64,000 bases of DNA from Acanthosepion esculentum (lineage: Eukaryota; Mollusca; Cephalopoda; Sepiida; Sepiidae). How positions within the stretch are numbered: the first letter of the stretch is position 1; every line of letters starts with the position of its first letter. The position numbers were made by a program, and so were the translations under genes. Shown one piece after another: positions 1 through 10,489 of the stretch. Where the stretch lies: assembly GCA_964036315.1 (NCBI GenBank), contig OZ038498.1, positions 4,772,501 to 4,836,500 on the forward strand, in the 5' to 3' direction. The notes beneath the pieces were generated by a model. It was not told the DNA's origin. It worked only from the letters and a program-made list of their open reading frames with translations, and did not search any database.

Positions 1-34
1 AGGAGTTTTTGCTTATTAATTTAATTGCTTATGG

Positions 35-531
35 TTTGGTTTGGTTTGGTTTGTTTTGTTTTACGGTATATCAACCTCAATGGGTTATTTAATGCCGACA
101 AAATTTTTTATTGCTTGTAATATTTTTTTTCAAAAAATCTACTGCGGGTAATATTTTTTTCTTTCAAAAATCTATTGCTGCTAATATTTTTTTTTCACAA
201 AAACGTATAGCTGGTAAAAATTTTTTTTTTTAAATGTATCGCTGGTAATGTATTTCTGATAATAATTTTTTTACAAAAATGTATTTCTGGTATTAAAACC
301 TATTTTTCCACTTTCATAGTATTTTAACCCCAGTTTAAGTGTTAACTATTTTGCCCATAGCTGGGACCCTAACAGGTGATACCACCCCGGGTCAGGGTGG
401 ACCTGGGAACACCAGCAATTAAAAGATGGTTCCACGCTCCTCAAAACCTCCTGATCAGAGGCCTTGCTGTTGGACGTAGTTTATCGTCTTATCCAGGACG
501 CGGTTGTTGTTTATCGTCATATGCAGGACGG
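35..531 (-). mobile_element. HT retroposon copy
   Basis: HT in its inferred sense orientation (minus here): two tandem heads (480-531), body (about 340-480), an array of TTGCTGGTAATATT-type units (100-300), stem-loop (about 66-97) and a simple tail of CAAAC units. Imperfect 10-bp direct repeats TTGCTTATGG (25-34) and TTGCTTGTGG (532-541) flank it. It has no coding capacity; the short open frames across it are incidental. Confidence 0.75.
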
Positions 532-930
532 TTGCTTGTGGTAGTGGACAGTGTTATGGCAAAGTTCTTGTTCTGTTGGAAGAGGCCGTAGGTGCTGTGC
601 GTTCAGGTCTTGTCTGCCTCCAAAAAATTGCGGACGTTTCTTTATCTCTTGAGTAGCAATACCTCTAAATTGATAGTAGACATGGGGTGCCGTATTCGAC
701 GGGCTTTATTTAAAAGGACAAAAGAAATTGTACTGTGTGATGTACAAGCAAAGACAACTCAGTGATTTTGGCATGTACAAAGTTCACTTAATCAATTCGA
801 GGTAACAGTATAGCACTCCAAGTAGCTGACTTCATTCTTGTACTTTATAAACGTTAATGTGTTGCTTTGTAAGAGAGAATGACTTCGTTATCTCCAGTCT
901 CCAATGTCTCATGATAGGCATTAGTATATC

Positions 931-1366
931 CGTTTGGTTTGGTTTGTTTTACGGCATATCAACCTCAATGGGTTATTTAATGCCGACAAATTTTTTTCCT
1001 CCTAATATGTTTGCTTTGTCAAAAATCTATTTCTATTAATATTTTTTCTCAAGTAATATTATTTTATTCAAAAACGTATTATCAGAGGCCTTGCTGTTGA
1101 ACGTAGTTTATCATCATACCCAGAACGCGGATGTAGTTTATCGTCATACCCAGGACGAGATCTGGGTTTGGATGTTAACTATTTGCCCATAGTTGGGACC
1201 CTAACAGGTGCTACCACCCCGGGTCAGGGTGAACCTGGGAACACCAGCAATTAAGAGGTGGTTCCACGCTCCTCAAAACCTCCTGATCAGAGGCCTTGCT
1301 GTTGGACGTAGTTTATCGTCTTACTCGGGACGCGGGTGTAGTTTATCGTCATACCCAGGACGCCCC
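931..1366 (-). mobile_element. HT retroposon copy, two-headed form
   Basis: Stem-loop and tail at 931-985, a short unit array, then a duplicated internal head (1085-1165), the body and a second duplicated head ending at 1366. This head-body-head-array order matches the long copies at 6545 and 50567, so it is a subfamily structure rather than a chance junction. Confidence 0.65.
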
Positions 1367-1448
1367 TTGGTGGGGGGGGTCTTACACCCCTGAAGAGGTG
1401 CAGTCGGTGTATTCTACAGCCCCAGCCGACAGGGCGTCTATAACTGGA

Positions 1449-1580
1449 AAACTAACAGGTGCTACCACTTCAGGTCAGATTGGATCTGAAAACAACAGCA
1501 TTTAAAAGGTCGTTCCAGGCTCTCCAAAACCTCGAATCTCCCGATCTGTTGGATGTAGTTTATCGTCATACCCAGGATGA
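1449..1580 (-). mobile_element. HT fragment (body and head)
   Basis: Diverged body and one head; the stem-loop and array are missing. The 80 bp before it (1367-1448) contain a GC-richer segment beginning CCCCTTGGTGG, part of which (GTGCAGTCGG, GCCCCAGCC) recurs near 34755 in a SINE 3' region. Confidence 0.5.
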
Positions 1581-1692
1581 TTGCTACATCTTTAGTGGGT
1601 AGTTGTCAAAAGACTGAAGCACTCACATGGCATTTCCCGTGTTTTGAAGGCTGAGGTAAAGAATACACTGACTGGATCTTTTCTGTAAAGGG

Positions 1693-1940
1693 TTTGGTTT
1701 GTTTGGTTTGTTTTGGTTTACGGCATATCAACACCTCAATGGGTCATTTAATTCCGACAACTTTTTTTTCTGTTAATATTTTTGCTTTGTCAAAAATCTA
1801 TTTCTGTTAATAATTTTTTTTCTCAAAAATGTATATCTGGTAATGTTATTTTTTCAAAAACGTATTATCAGAGGCCTTGCTGTTGGACCTTATCATCTTA
1901 CCCAGGACGCAGATGTAGTTTATCGTCATACCCAGGCCGG
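1693..1940 (-). mobile_element. HT copy with exact target-site duplication
   Basis: Short head-array-hairpin copy without the body. The 12-bp sequence TTCTGTAAAGGG flanks it exactly at 1681-1692 and 1941-1952, so the copy is complete in this truncated form: either a separate subfamily or a 5'-truncated integration. Confidence 0.75.
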
Positions 1941-2470
1941 TTCTGTAAAGGGATAAACCCACCCGGAGCGGGGATACTCGTTTGCCAAACCTGTGTCGAC
2001 TCATTTAGGAAAACAGCACCTGTCATTAAATAACATAGAAAAGGTTGATTTGCCATAAAAACAAAACAAACACTTTATGTTGTCAAAAAGATAGCACTTA
2101 AAAAGTATTTTCCCCTCGCTGTGATAGTACTTAAAGACCCGTCATTACTGCTATGGATAAAGGCATAAATTCTACCCCGGAAAAAGAATCTTACATCAGG
2201 ATTTTACATCAAAGTTTGGGACTCAGACTAGTTTCAAACGCTTTGAATTAAAAAACTAAACATATAAATCATAATCCTGCTACAAAATATTTAACACCAA
2301 GTCACTGGGTCACCAATTTGACGTTTTCAGTGCTTATAGATACTTGCATGAAAAATGCTGTAAATCTAAAATATATGCAAGTTTTGGACTCAGACTAATT
2401 CCAAAAGACTCAACAAATATGGCCTTGGTGCCGGATGTAGTTTATTGTCATACCCAGGAGGGGCCTGCTC

Positions 2471-2770
2471 AGATGGGTTACCGCTTGGGAATACCACATG
2501 CTGTAAGCTTGGATGTGCGGCTGGTGTAATGGATAATGGTTCGGAATTAGCCATCGGAGAGCCGAGTTCCAATTCCATTTGGTTTCGTTATATTCACTTA
2601 CACGGTAATACCTTTGGGAAATGTATGAATCAACTTCTTCTCCCCCAAGCTATGGATTAATTAGTAAGACTTATCACTAAATCATTATCTAAAAAAAAAT
2701 TCTTACAATCTAAAATTTATTTTCTGGATTTAAATAACCTGCAAAGGGTTGATAAACAGTAGAAAACGAA
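2471..2770 (+). mobile_element. Composite 5S rRNA/tRNA SINE with hairpin tail
   Basis: 2473-2511 matches the 3' part of 5S rRNA (GATGGGTTACCGCTTGGGAA). It is followed by a tRNA-like unit with A-box-like GGTGTAATGG (about 2522) and B-box-like GAGTTCCAATTCC (about 2563), a body, and a degenerate stem-loop (about 2727-2755) related to the HT tail. The 5S part is truncated at its 5' end compared with the copy at 28559. Confidence 0.7.
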
Positions 2771-3675
2771 TCAATCTAATCATTGTAATAACAAAGACAC
2801 TATTGCAAGGAAAAGATTGTGGTAAAAACGAAAAACATGAAAAAACAATAGTAGCAGTTGATGTTTTTCGTATGAGACTAAATAGGATATTTTTGCAGAG
2901 TAAATAGATTAAAAAAGTAAATTGTTTACGGAAAAACATTTATAACAAAGCGAAAAAATATTTACATATCTTATTTTAATTAATTAATTATATTCAACAC
3001 CCAGAGTTTTAGTTTTAATATCTCATAAATTGTAATTAACTCGTTTATCGTATTGTATATACGATAAGAAGATGATAAGGCTGAGCGTCTAATCGATAAC
3101 TCTTGAAAATCCCGTATTCACAGGAACCAATAAAATATCGATACACAATGGTCCAATCAACGCCTTAGCAGCTGTCCACATCTGTTCAGTTGCGACTAGA
3201 AAATCTATCAATCTGCATTCTTTCACTGCCATCCGGTCTCAACACGAAAATATACTGTATCATCTGAACATTAGTTCTGTGGAAGACTACTTCCTTCCAA
3301 TTGAAAAGCCATTGTGTGATCATTTTTTACGACACGATTAATTTACGTAAGTATAGTTCATTTGCATATTGGTAAATTTACAAGTATAAGATTATCTTTG
3401 AACCTAATTTTCCTTTCCAGATCGAATAAGAAAGGGACAAGTAATGTAGTCTCAACCTTGGCAAACTTAATTGAAAGTGCGAATGTCTAAAATAAATATT
3501 TGTAATTATTCCATTGGAGCAAAAATTTCGTTATAGATTCCACAAGATAATCGGGTAAGAATATTCAAGTTTTAAGTTGGCCTATAGATTTTTCAGATTT
3601 ATGTTGTATCCTTTATGTAACGTTGCTGGAATATGCTTACTGTCACTTGACCCCTATAGATCTGTTGCTGGTGTC

Positions 3676-3708
<33 letters not shown>

Positions 3709-4417
3709 TTGAAATGACGAAAGACAAAACAAGCACTAACAAAAGATCAAACCTTTTAATTTTAAAATCTTCCTGTTTTAATATTCCAAAACCATTCATT
3801 ATTTATATTTGTGACACACAATAATGTAAGTCTTCAAGTGTCACCAATAAAAATGAGTATTTAGCCGGTCGCCTCAGAATTTCACGAATCCAAAATGACT
3901 TGTTATGCAACATTTCTAAGTCATAGAGTCTGATAGTTTCATCGGTTTCTGTACAACCTATCCATGTCAACAAAATGCACAATAACTGTCATAAAATCTA
4001 TCTACTTACACACCAGTGTCGTTCAGAAGTGGGGGCAGAGGGCGCGACGGCCGCGGGTCTATAACGTGTAAACGATAACATTTGCTGAATTGATTTCTAA
4101 TTTTATCTAATCTTAACTTTAATGTACTAATAGATTGTACTTAGGTTATATTGTCACGTTATTTTGAATTACCATCTACTTGTATTCTGATTGGTCATCA
4201 CAGATTACGTAACAACGTTTTCCCTGCTGGGTGGTGGCTGGTTTTTGAACTCTTAAAACCCTTTATTTTGAAATCAACAGCGTCACTTGATAAGACACTA
4301 GAAGAGTTGAAACAAAATGGCTATTTTTTATAGTGATGTTATAACAATCTTATTCTTATGTTATAATTTTCAATATATATATATATGTAAGCAAATGTGT
4401 GGATGTAGATCCGACGG
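2771..4417. other. AT-rich noncoding stretch
   Basis: No gene or named repeat recognised. Holds a (TC)n microsatellite at about 3675-3702, the speculative first exon at 3120-3352 and a small GC-rich patch at about 4020-4065 containing GGGCGCGACGGCCGCGGG. Open frames here are short and resemble nothing known. Confidence 0.5.
3120..3352 (+). promoter_or_regulatory. Possible distal promoter and noncoding first exon (speculative)
   Basis: Two CCAAT-type boxes (near 3126 and 3152) precede a moderately GC-balanced stretch that ends in a consensus donor GTAAGT at 3347-3352. A second acceptor-like TTTCCTTTCCAG lies at 3409-3420. If used, it would supply the 5' noncoding exon implied by the acceptor at 16603, with a 13-kb intron. 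Nothing else ties it to ALDH5A1; it could belong to another gene or be chance. Confidence 0.15.
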
Positions 4418-4518
4418 TATGATGAAAATGTGGAAAAGACAAAGCAAAATCCGAATATGTAAAAACAGTAAACTCACATATTCGGATTTTGCTTTGTCTT
4501 TTCCACATTTTCATCATA
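4418..4518. repeat. Perfect 43-bp inverted repeat, 15-nt loop
   Basis: Arms 4418-4460 and 4476-4518 are exact reverse complements over 43 bases; the loop is 4461-4475. TA microsatellites lie close by on both sides (4372-4388 and 4513-4535). As RNA it would form a long uninterrupted duplex. No relation to the other repeats in the window was seen. Confidence 0.9.
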
Positions 4519-4562
4519 TATATATATATATATAATGTATATATGTGTGTGTATACATATAA

Positions 4563-4609
<47 letters not shown>

Positions 4610-4753
4610 TGTTAATTTTTAAATTTATGTTATTCTGCTTTCACAACAGAATGGTAGATGATACTCAACTTTTGTGCATATACATGTTTGTGTGGACATT
4701 ATTAATTACGAGAGGCGGTGATATGTATGTTTTATACTTTGATTTTTTTTTAA

Positions 4754-5090
4754 TCATAGGATATTATGTGGATTAATGTCATGAAAGTGTTCTTCCATGT
4801 TGCTTGTTTGGTAGTATTTAAAGTAGATTTGATTAAAGTAGCTACAATTTGTTAGTATGTGTTTTAATATGCATAGTTCTTGACGTGGTATACAGATTAA
4901 AGGTGGTTCTTGTTTAAGAATATAAGAATGTATTATCATGAAGAGTCCAATATGAAGTTTTGACATTATTACTACGCCCCGTTTCTTTGTTTTTAGCCTT
5001 TGATGCCATTCTTTTATAGTAGGTGTGATGCTGTATAATTTGTTGTTTGGACAGCCGGACAATAGTTTCTGTCATTCTTCTTTGATGAGA
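4754..5090 (-). pseudogene. LINE ORF2 C-terminus remnant
   Basis: The minus strand encodes SYILKQEPPLICIPRQELC followed by a HILTNCSYF-like segment and KYYQTSNMEEHF. This is the Cys/His motif seen after RNase H in the ORF2 of many arthropod and mollusc LINEs (PxC..C....HIL..C). The N-terminal part reads NKLYSITPTIKEW, also typical. No catalytic domain remains. Related C-termini lie at 25690 and 28170. Confidence 0.65.
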
Positions 5091-5512
5091 ATACATTAAT
5101 AGTTGATCTGATGTCTGTTCAGGGGAGCTTAGTGTTTGAACTTGTGGGGCGCTAGTGGTGTTGGTCAGAAATTATCAGAAGGTTTTTGTCGAAGGTTGCG
5201 TTTTTATCATTAACACTCCACATTCAATTTGCAAAGAAAACACAGAAAAGAACAACAAGAGATGATTGAAAGATCAACAAGCAAAATGTATATTGAAACA
5301 AAGCATATACAATGACAATAAAGATTAAGTCGTAAAAAGTGATTTCCCTTGTACCGTGTGGGAAATACAAGTGTATGTTGTAAGGAGTCTCTTTGTTGAT
5401 ATTTGTTTAGTGTTTAAGAATGTTTGATGTTTGAATTTGAAAGTTCTTTGTTTGTGTAGAAGAATGTTAAAGTTCTGAATAGTTCGCTTGGCGTTGATAA
5501 CAGACAGTTCAT

Positions 5513-5543
<31 letters not shown>

Positions 5544-6067
5544 AGGTAATGTCTGTGTGTGTATGAGTAGAAAATTGCGAGAATACACGTACAAGGTTTT
5601 GGTTGTGGAATTTAATATTCTACTGAAGTTTCTTCCTTAAACTTCTGCATTTATACGGTAAAGTAGGCTCCCAGAACAAGCGCGGGAAGAATACTGAAGA
5701 AAGTGTCGATTTCTATGATTGGCCTAAAATCGACCAATTGTTGATTTTTTTCTATAGCTAGTTTGGTTGAAACAAAACACGAGGAATTTTTATGCGGCTC
5801 GTGCGATGCGTAAATTGTCTTTACGAATAGTACTGTTTATTTATTGTCCAATTGCTGTTGAGTAAATTGTGGGCGTGGTGTGTGTAGGCGTTACTACAAA
5901 CTATTTAATAAATCTTTGAAGGTAAATGCTTTTTTTTTTTTTGGCTGCCGAATCGACCCTATCGTTGCCCTTGATGACGATATGACCAGGTATCCAGCAG
6001 ATAAGGATGATATTAATTAAGTGTTGAAAAATATTCTATTCCACTTAGAGTTTTATAATTAGCGGAG

Positions 6068-6136
<69 letters not shown>

Positions 6137-6195
6137 TACGGACATGAAGTCTGAATATATAATAATTTCTTTTGTCTTTGCTTCCGGTTATGACG
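5091..6195. repeat. Noncoding stretch with two long (TG)n arrays
   Basis: (TG)n at about 5513-5539 and a pure array of about 66 bp at 6069-6134. The rest is AT-rich with no recognised gene. The block at 5165-5200 weakly resembles 9033-9070 (shared ATCAGAAGG and GGTTGCG), too little to name a family. Confidence 0.6.
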
Positions 6196-6450
6196 TCAAG
6201 CACCAAAATGGTCACCGGTTCTGCGCTGAATAAAGAGCTTATTGTTCAGAAGCGACTTCATTCTTTTTGTTTTATTGTGTATGACTGGATATTCTACTTT
6301 GATACAATCTGTTGATCCATCAGTCGATATAAGAAGAGGGATTGGGTAACTGTCAGTGAAAGATTGTATTTTTTTCATGGAAAATGATGGGATTGGTTGT
6401 CTTTTCAAGTGCTGCCCTGGAGATGATAGATTTATGAATTGATACTGCAT
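6196..6450 (-). pseudogene. LINE RNase H remnant
   Basis: The minus-strand frame contains PLLISTDGSTD, matching the first catalytic Asp motif (TDGS) of LINE-type RNase H, then diverges. Together with the RT remnant at 7640-8430, it is probably one minus-strand LINE now split by the HT insertion at 6545 and by 7211-7600. Confidence 0.5.
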
Positions 6451-6544
6451 TTATTTGTAATTTGTTAAGGATTTTGGTCATTCGTAGGCTATATGGTTTA
6501 ATACATTTTCCTAAATATGTCGGTGTTAGCTCTTCCTTAATTCC

Positions 6545-7196
6545 GTCCTGGGTATGACGTTAAACTGCATCCGAGTCCTGGGTAAGACGATAAACTACAT
6601 CCAACAGCAAGGCCTCTGATCAGGAGGTTTTGAGGAGCGTGGAACCACCTCTTAATTGCTGATGTTCCCAGGTCCACCCTGACCCGGGGTGGTAGCACCT
6701 GTTAGGGTCCCAGCCATGGGAAAATAGTGAAATCCCAAGGTGTGTCCACGTCCTGGGTATGACGATAAACTACATCCGCGTCCTGGGTATGACGATAAAC
6801 TACGTCCAACCAAAAGGCCGTCGATCCGATCAATCGGCTGGTCATGTCATGCCCCATCACATCTAACCCATCCCAAAACAACTACAACTTACAATTAACT
6901 TTCCCTCCCAAACCCTAAGCTAAATATACTAACACCTTACCCCTAAAATGTAATGGGAAACAATGATGTTGCCAGGGATACATTTTTTTGAAACAATGAT
7001 ATTGCCAGCTATACGTTTTTGAAACAGTTGCCAGCTATACGTTTTTGAAACAATGATGTTGCCAGGGATACATGTTTTTGAAACAATGATGTTGCCAACT
7101 ATACGTTTTTGATATATCTAGTAAATACTGGATCTGGCATTAAATAACCCATAGTGGTTGATATGCCATAAAACCCCAAACAAACAAACAAACAAA
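6545..7196 (+). mobile_element. HT long-form copy with exact 14-bp TSD
   Basis: Full long form in sense orientation: two heads (6545-6605), body (6606-6725), two more heads (6752-6808), a unique middle of about 130 bp (6809-6955), an array of about 31-bp units (6960-7110), stem-loop (7138-7170) and a (CAAA)n tail. TCTTCCTTAATTCC occurs exactly at 6531-6544 and 7197-7210. The variable CAAA tail at this end fixes the orientation: it is the 3' end of a retroposed RNA. Confidence 0.85.
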
Positions 7197-7210
7197 TCTT
7201 CCTTAATTCC

Positions 7211-7600
7211 CTAATTGTTCACTAGAGGTCGCTCTCCCTACACTATAAATACTGGGCGACTTCTTGCCTCGTTCTCTTTTCTAATTTGCATTTCAGAGGA
7301 CACATTTAAAAAAAATGTGATCTCTCGTAGAAATCTGCGTTTTCGCCCACTTGTGGGAAAACGCCCTGAAACACACATACATGTACGTACGAACATTCAC
7401 CAAAATACAAATTCTTTATGTTCACACACAAACACAAATGTTAATGTCTTTGTCACTTGTGAAATTGTTGTTTAATACATATATTTGTTTATATACACCG
7501 GTCTTGTTTGTTTTCTTTACATCTTCGGCTGGACTCAACTTGAATCCGCCATTGTTCTTGTAGTTGGACCTTCTTCTAGCAGGAATAAACAGCACGTGTT
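7211..7600 (+). mobile_element. Possible solo LTR (uncertain)
   Basis: A TATA box (TATAAATA, about 7245) lies near one end and AATAAA (about 7583) near the other, inside a block interrupting the LINE remnant. CTAAT occurs near both edges. The expected TG...CA ends are not clean, so this is only suggestive of a gypsy-type LTR. Confidence 0.25.
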
Positions 7601-7639
7601 CCTAATTCAACTATACGTAAACCCACACGGTCCTCTACA

Positions 7640-8430
7640 AATAGGTGTGTATTGGGGATAGAGCGTGCATTTGTATGTGAGGTTAGTTGGGCATAGGAAG
7701 ACTCCCGAGCAGTATTGTAGGGTCAGTTTTTTACGTCTTCATTTTAGTGGAGGTCCGTATGCTCTAGTGTAGAGGCTTTCTGTTGGAGATGTGGCGAAAG
7801 CACCTAGGCCAAGTCTTAGCCCCTGATGATGAAAGTGTTCAGTTCCCTTGTGTACGACTTCCTTGCGGAGTCGTATATGAGGCATCCGTAGACAGGTTTT
7901 GATCTAACCCGGGCATGGTACAGTTTTCGTAACGATTGATTGTCCGCTTCCCAGTTGGTGTGAGCAAACGACTCGGAGCACTTGAAGAGCTTTGTTATAT
8001 TTTGACCGGAGATATTTAATATGAGGAATGAAAATCAGCTTCCTGTAAAAGATTATTCAAAAGTATTTGAACTGATTTACGACAGGAATGGTGTTGCTAT
8101 TAAGCTGGAATGTAGGGTCATTATGCGTTTTTTTTTTCTTAGTTGGGAGAAGTGCATACATTTAGTTTATATTTGGAGAACTTAAATCCCTTCGTGTCAC
8201 CCATTTGATTATTTTATTCAAGCATGGTTGTCGGTGGTGTTCTATTGTGTTCATATCTTTGGATCTGTAATAAATCACAAAGTCGTCCACATATAGGGTG
8301 TGATGTTGGTGATATTGTTTCTATATTAAAGAGGGTAACGGGCAGTATGCTCCTTTGTGCTACTCCTATTTCTTGATCTTTTACAACTGACAGGGTATCA
8401 TTAATCGGTGCCCTTGTGTTGGGGCGCACC
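7640..8430 (-). pseudogene. LINE reverse transcriptase remnant
   Basis: Read on the minus strand with frameshifts: an RT palm segment like GVAQRSILPVTLFNI, a YVDD box at 8284-8295 followed by FVIYYRS, then GAFATSPTESLYTRA and LQYCSGV...PTN.TYKC, the usual thumb/connection motifs before RNase H in these LINEs. Several stops and shifts; not functional. Confidence 0.7.
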
Positions 8431-8550
8431 CACCTTCACAACCACAATAGACTGATCCTATTATTATAAATAGAACAGTAGTTCTAGAGACTGCGAGTAG
8501 CGTAGCAGTGTACGAGACGCAGTCTCTGACTGTGCGCGACTCTTGTCTCA

Positions 8551-8686
8551 CTCTCTGCTTTGGCAGAGAGGAACCCGGACGAGGCTTTGCCGCAGGGCAA
8601 AGTGTCGTCCGGGGAGGTAGACAGTCCTTGAACCCGTTTATACGGGTTCTAAATGGGCATATTTTTGGCCGAGCCTACGGGCTCGG
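8551..8686 (+). other. Four consecutive hairpins with an Sm-like site
   Basis: Perfect or near-perfect hairpins at 8551-8570 (8-bp stem), 8574-8613 (9-bp outer plus 7-bp inner stem), 8630-8649 (8 bp) and 8669-8686 (7 bp, TACG loop). ATTTTTGG (8661-8668) lies single-stranded just before the last hairpin, as Sm sites do in U-snRNAs and spliced leaders. No specific snRNA was recognised. GC content is much higher than in the neighbours. Confidence 0.45.
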
Positions 8687-8799
8687 GGAGCCCACATTAA
8701 ACCGGCCTTGTGCCACATTCGACCCACGTGGGAGGGTTGTTAAATATCGTAGTGTAGCAGTGCAGTGCAGAGTGAGACTTCTGTAGTGATCAGTTACAC

Positions 8800-10480
8800 T
8801 TCCGTTTCTCGACCGGAAGATACCGTTGGACTTTATTACTATTACTTATTGTTACTACTAACCTACGTTCGTTCTACTACTAAGCTCTCTGATGTAAATA
8901 CCTCTCTGAATATACCAGTATTTTTCCCTACGACTGTGTTTGTTCGTTATTACCATATACTCACGTGGAAACACTCAACATCTCAACACCTTGTTGGGGA
9001 TGTGCGGTATGAACTATGATTTTGCTTGAGTGTTAGAATTTATCAGAAGGATTTTTTATCAGGTTGCGTGAACTGTGCATGCATCCACAACAATAAATAT
9101 TTTACAATATAAAATAAGACAAAAACATGTATGCAATTCAAAGAAACAAATGCATTTATGTACAATTTAAAGATTATTTACAAAAGGTTGTATCAAGGTA
9201 TTTTATGTCTTGTGTTGGTTAGTGGACGAAGGTTTGCTTATTTTTTGGTGTGTTGGTATGTTTGATTACAAGGAATTGGATTTAATGTTTAAACAACGTT
9301 TTTTATGTTCGTATCGTTTTGTACTGTTTAGAATGAAGTTAGCAAAAGTAGTCTACCTTTAACTGTAGATATGTGTTATGTTCGATGATAGTTTTTTTAC
9401 TTAAGTTATAGTGAGTGTTGAATAATCACTTTGGATAAGTAAAGTCTCGTAAGTTGAAATTCGTTGTAATCACAGAGTAATCTTCGAGTCGAGTTTGTGA
9501 GTGAGTCAGTTGTGTTCTTTTGTGCGCGGGAAAATTACAATCGTAAGTTGCATGGATTCGATCCGCGTTTCTCTGTGTTTGCTGGACTGACTAACTTGGT
9601 CGGTTGAAAATCTTCCTTATATAAGGATTTCGGTGTGAAAATCGGCTCAAGTTGGTTTTGGCGCGATTTAACTTCTCCAAGTAAAGTTTTCAAATTATCA
9701 CGCTGCGAGCCAATAGAATTCGCTGTTTAACACTATAGGGTTTTGATTGGTTATGTTAGTTCGCGTAGGCGTGCAAAATGGAATGTTCTTGTTGCTAGGG
9801 GGATAAGGTAAATGGACGAGTCCACACCCTAAAGTATCTGCTCTCCAGGAAGTTGCAAATAAATGACGCCATTCTGAATGTTTTAATGCAGTGTATTTAA
9901 CGCCGTTACTTGAAGTTACAGGGGTTGTTGCATTTCCTGGCATCCCTTGCCCAACTGGGATTGATACTGAAGTTTTGAGAGATAATGACGAGGAAACACA
10001 CGTTTTATATTTAACGAAACAAGGAATTTATTTACAAATTTACACATTTGAAGTTGTCAGTAGCTTGTTTCAGGAAAAGGAATAAAATATTTAATGTTCC
10101 TAGTTTCGATGAATTGTCAAGAAGAAAAACATTTTCATATTAAATCATCGGACATAAAGTAATATTCCAAAATATTTAAAACAAATTGAGAGAGTTCACA
10201 TCGGCTCGTTACTTTTTTTCTCAGTTTGTAAGCCGCTCCCTTTTTCATTCGACAAAATAAATTTTCACATAGACCCGCGAATTTGAAAACTGTGGAGAAA
10301 AAAAAACAGAGTTATTTTTATTTCATATTCACCACAATACCAGCACAAATCACCTTGGGGTTATTTATGTGGTTGTCTCTCTGCTCCTGCTTTTATGATA
10401 CCTGCCTTGGGGCTGTGAATGACTTCTCGGCTCTCTGCGTTGAGTTTAGAGAGCTTTCAGCATGGATTTCAGTTCGCTCA
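8800..10480. other. Unclassified noncoding stretch
   Basis: No gene recognised. Includes a palindromic TTATATAA near 9616 and scattered CCAAT-like sites (for example about 9710), but no coherent promoter. Short frames such as 9698-9943 (minus) and 9891-10085 (plus) resemble no known protein. The stretch lies on the 3' side of the minus-strand gag remnant and may be eroded retrotransposon. Confidence 0.4.
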
Positions 10481-10489
10481 TTTCATCCA

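Noticed and set aside
376..591. Recurring short open frames such as those beginning [19 protein letters not shown] at 376, 1208, 17233 and 62400
   Set aside because: They are the antisense translation of the HT body and head. They end at different places in each copy and have no codon-level conservation independent of the DNA repeat.
6069..6134. (TG)n array as a functional Z-DNA or regulatory element
   Set aside because: Long dinucleotide arrays are common in this window and nothing ties this one to a gene.
8508..8786. 92-codon open frame across the hairpin cluster as a protein gene
   Set aside because: The frame exists because the region is GC-rich; the stacked hairpins and lack of protein similarity favour a structured nucleic acid.
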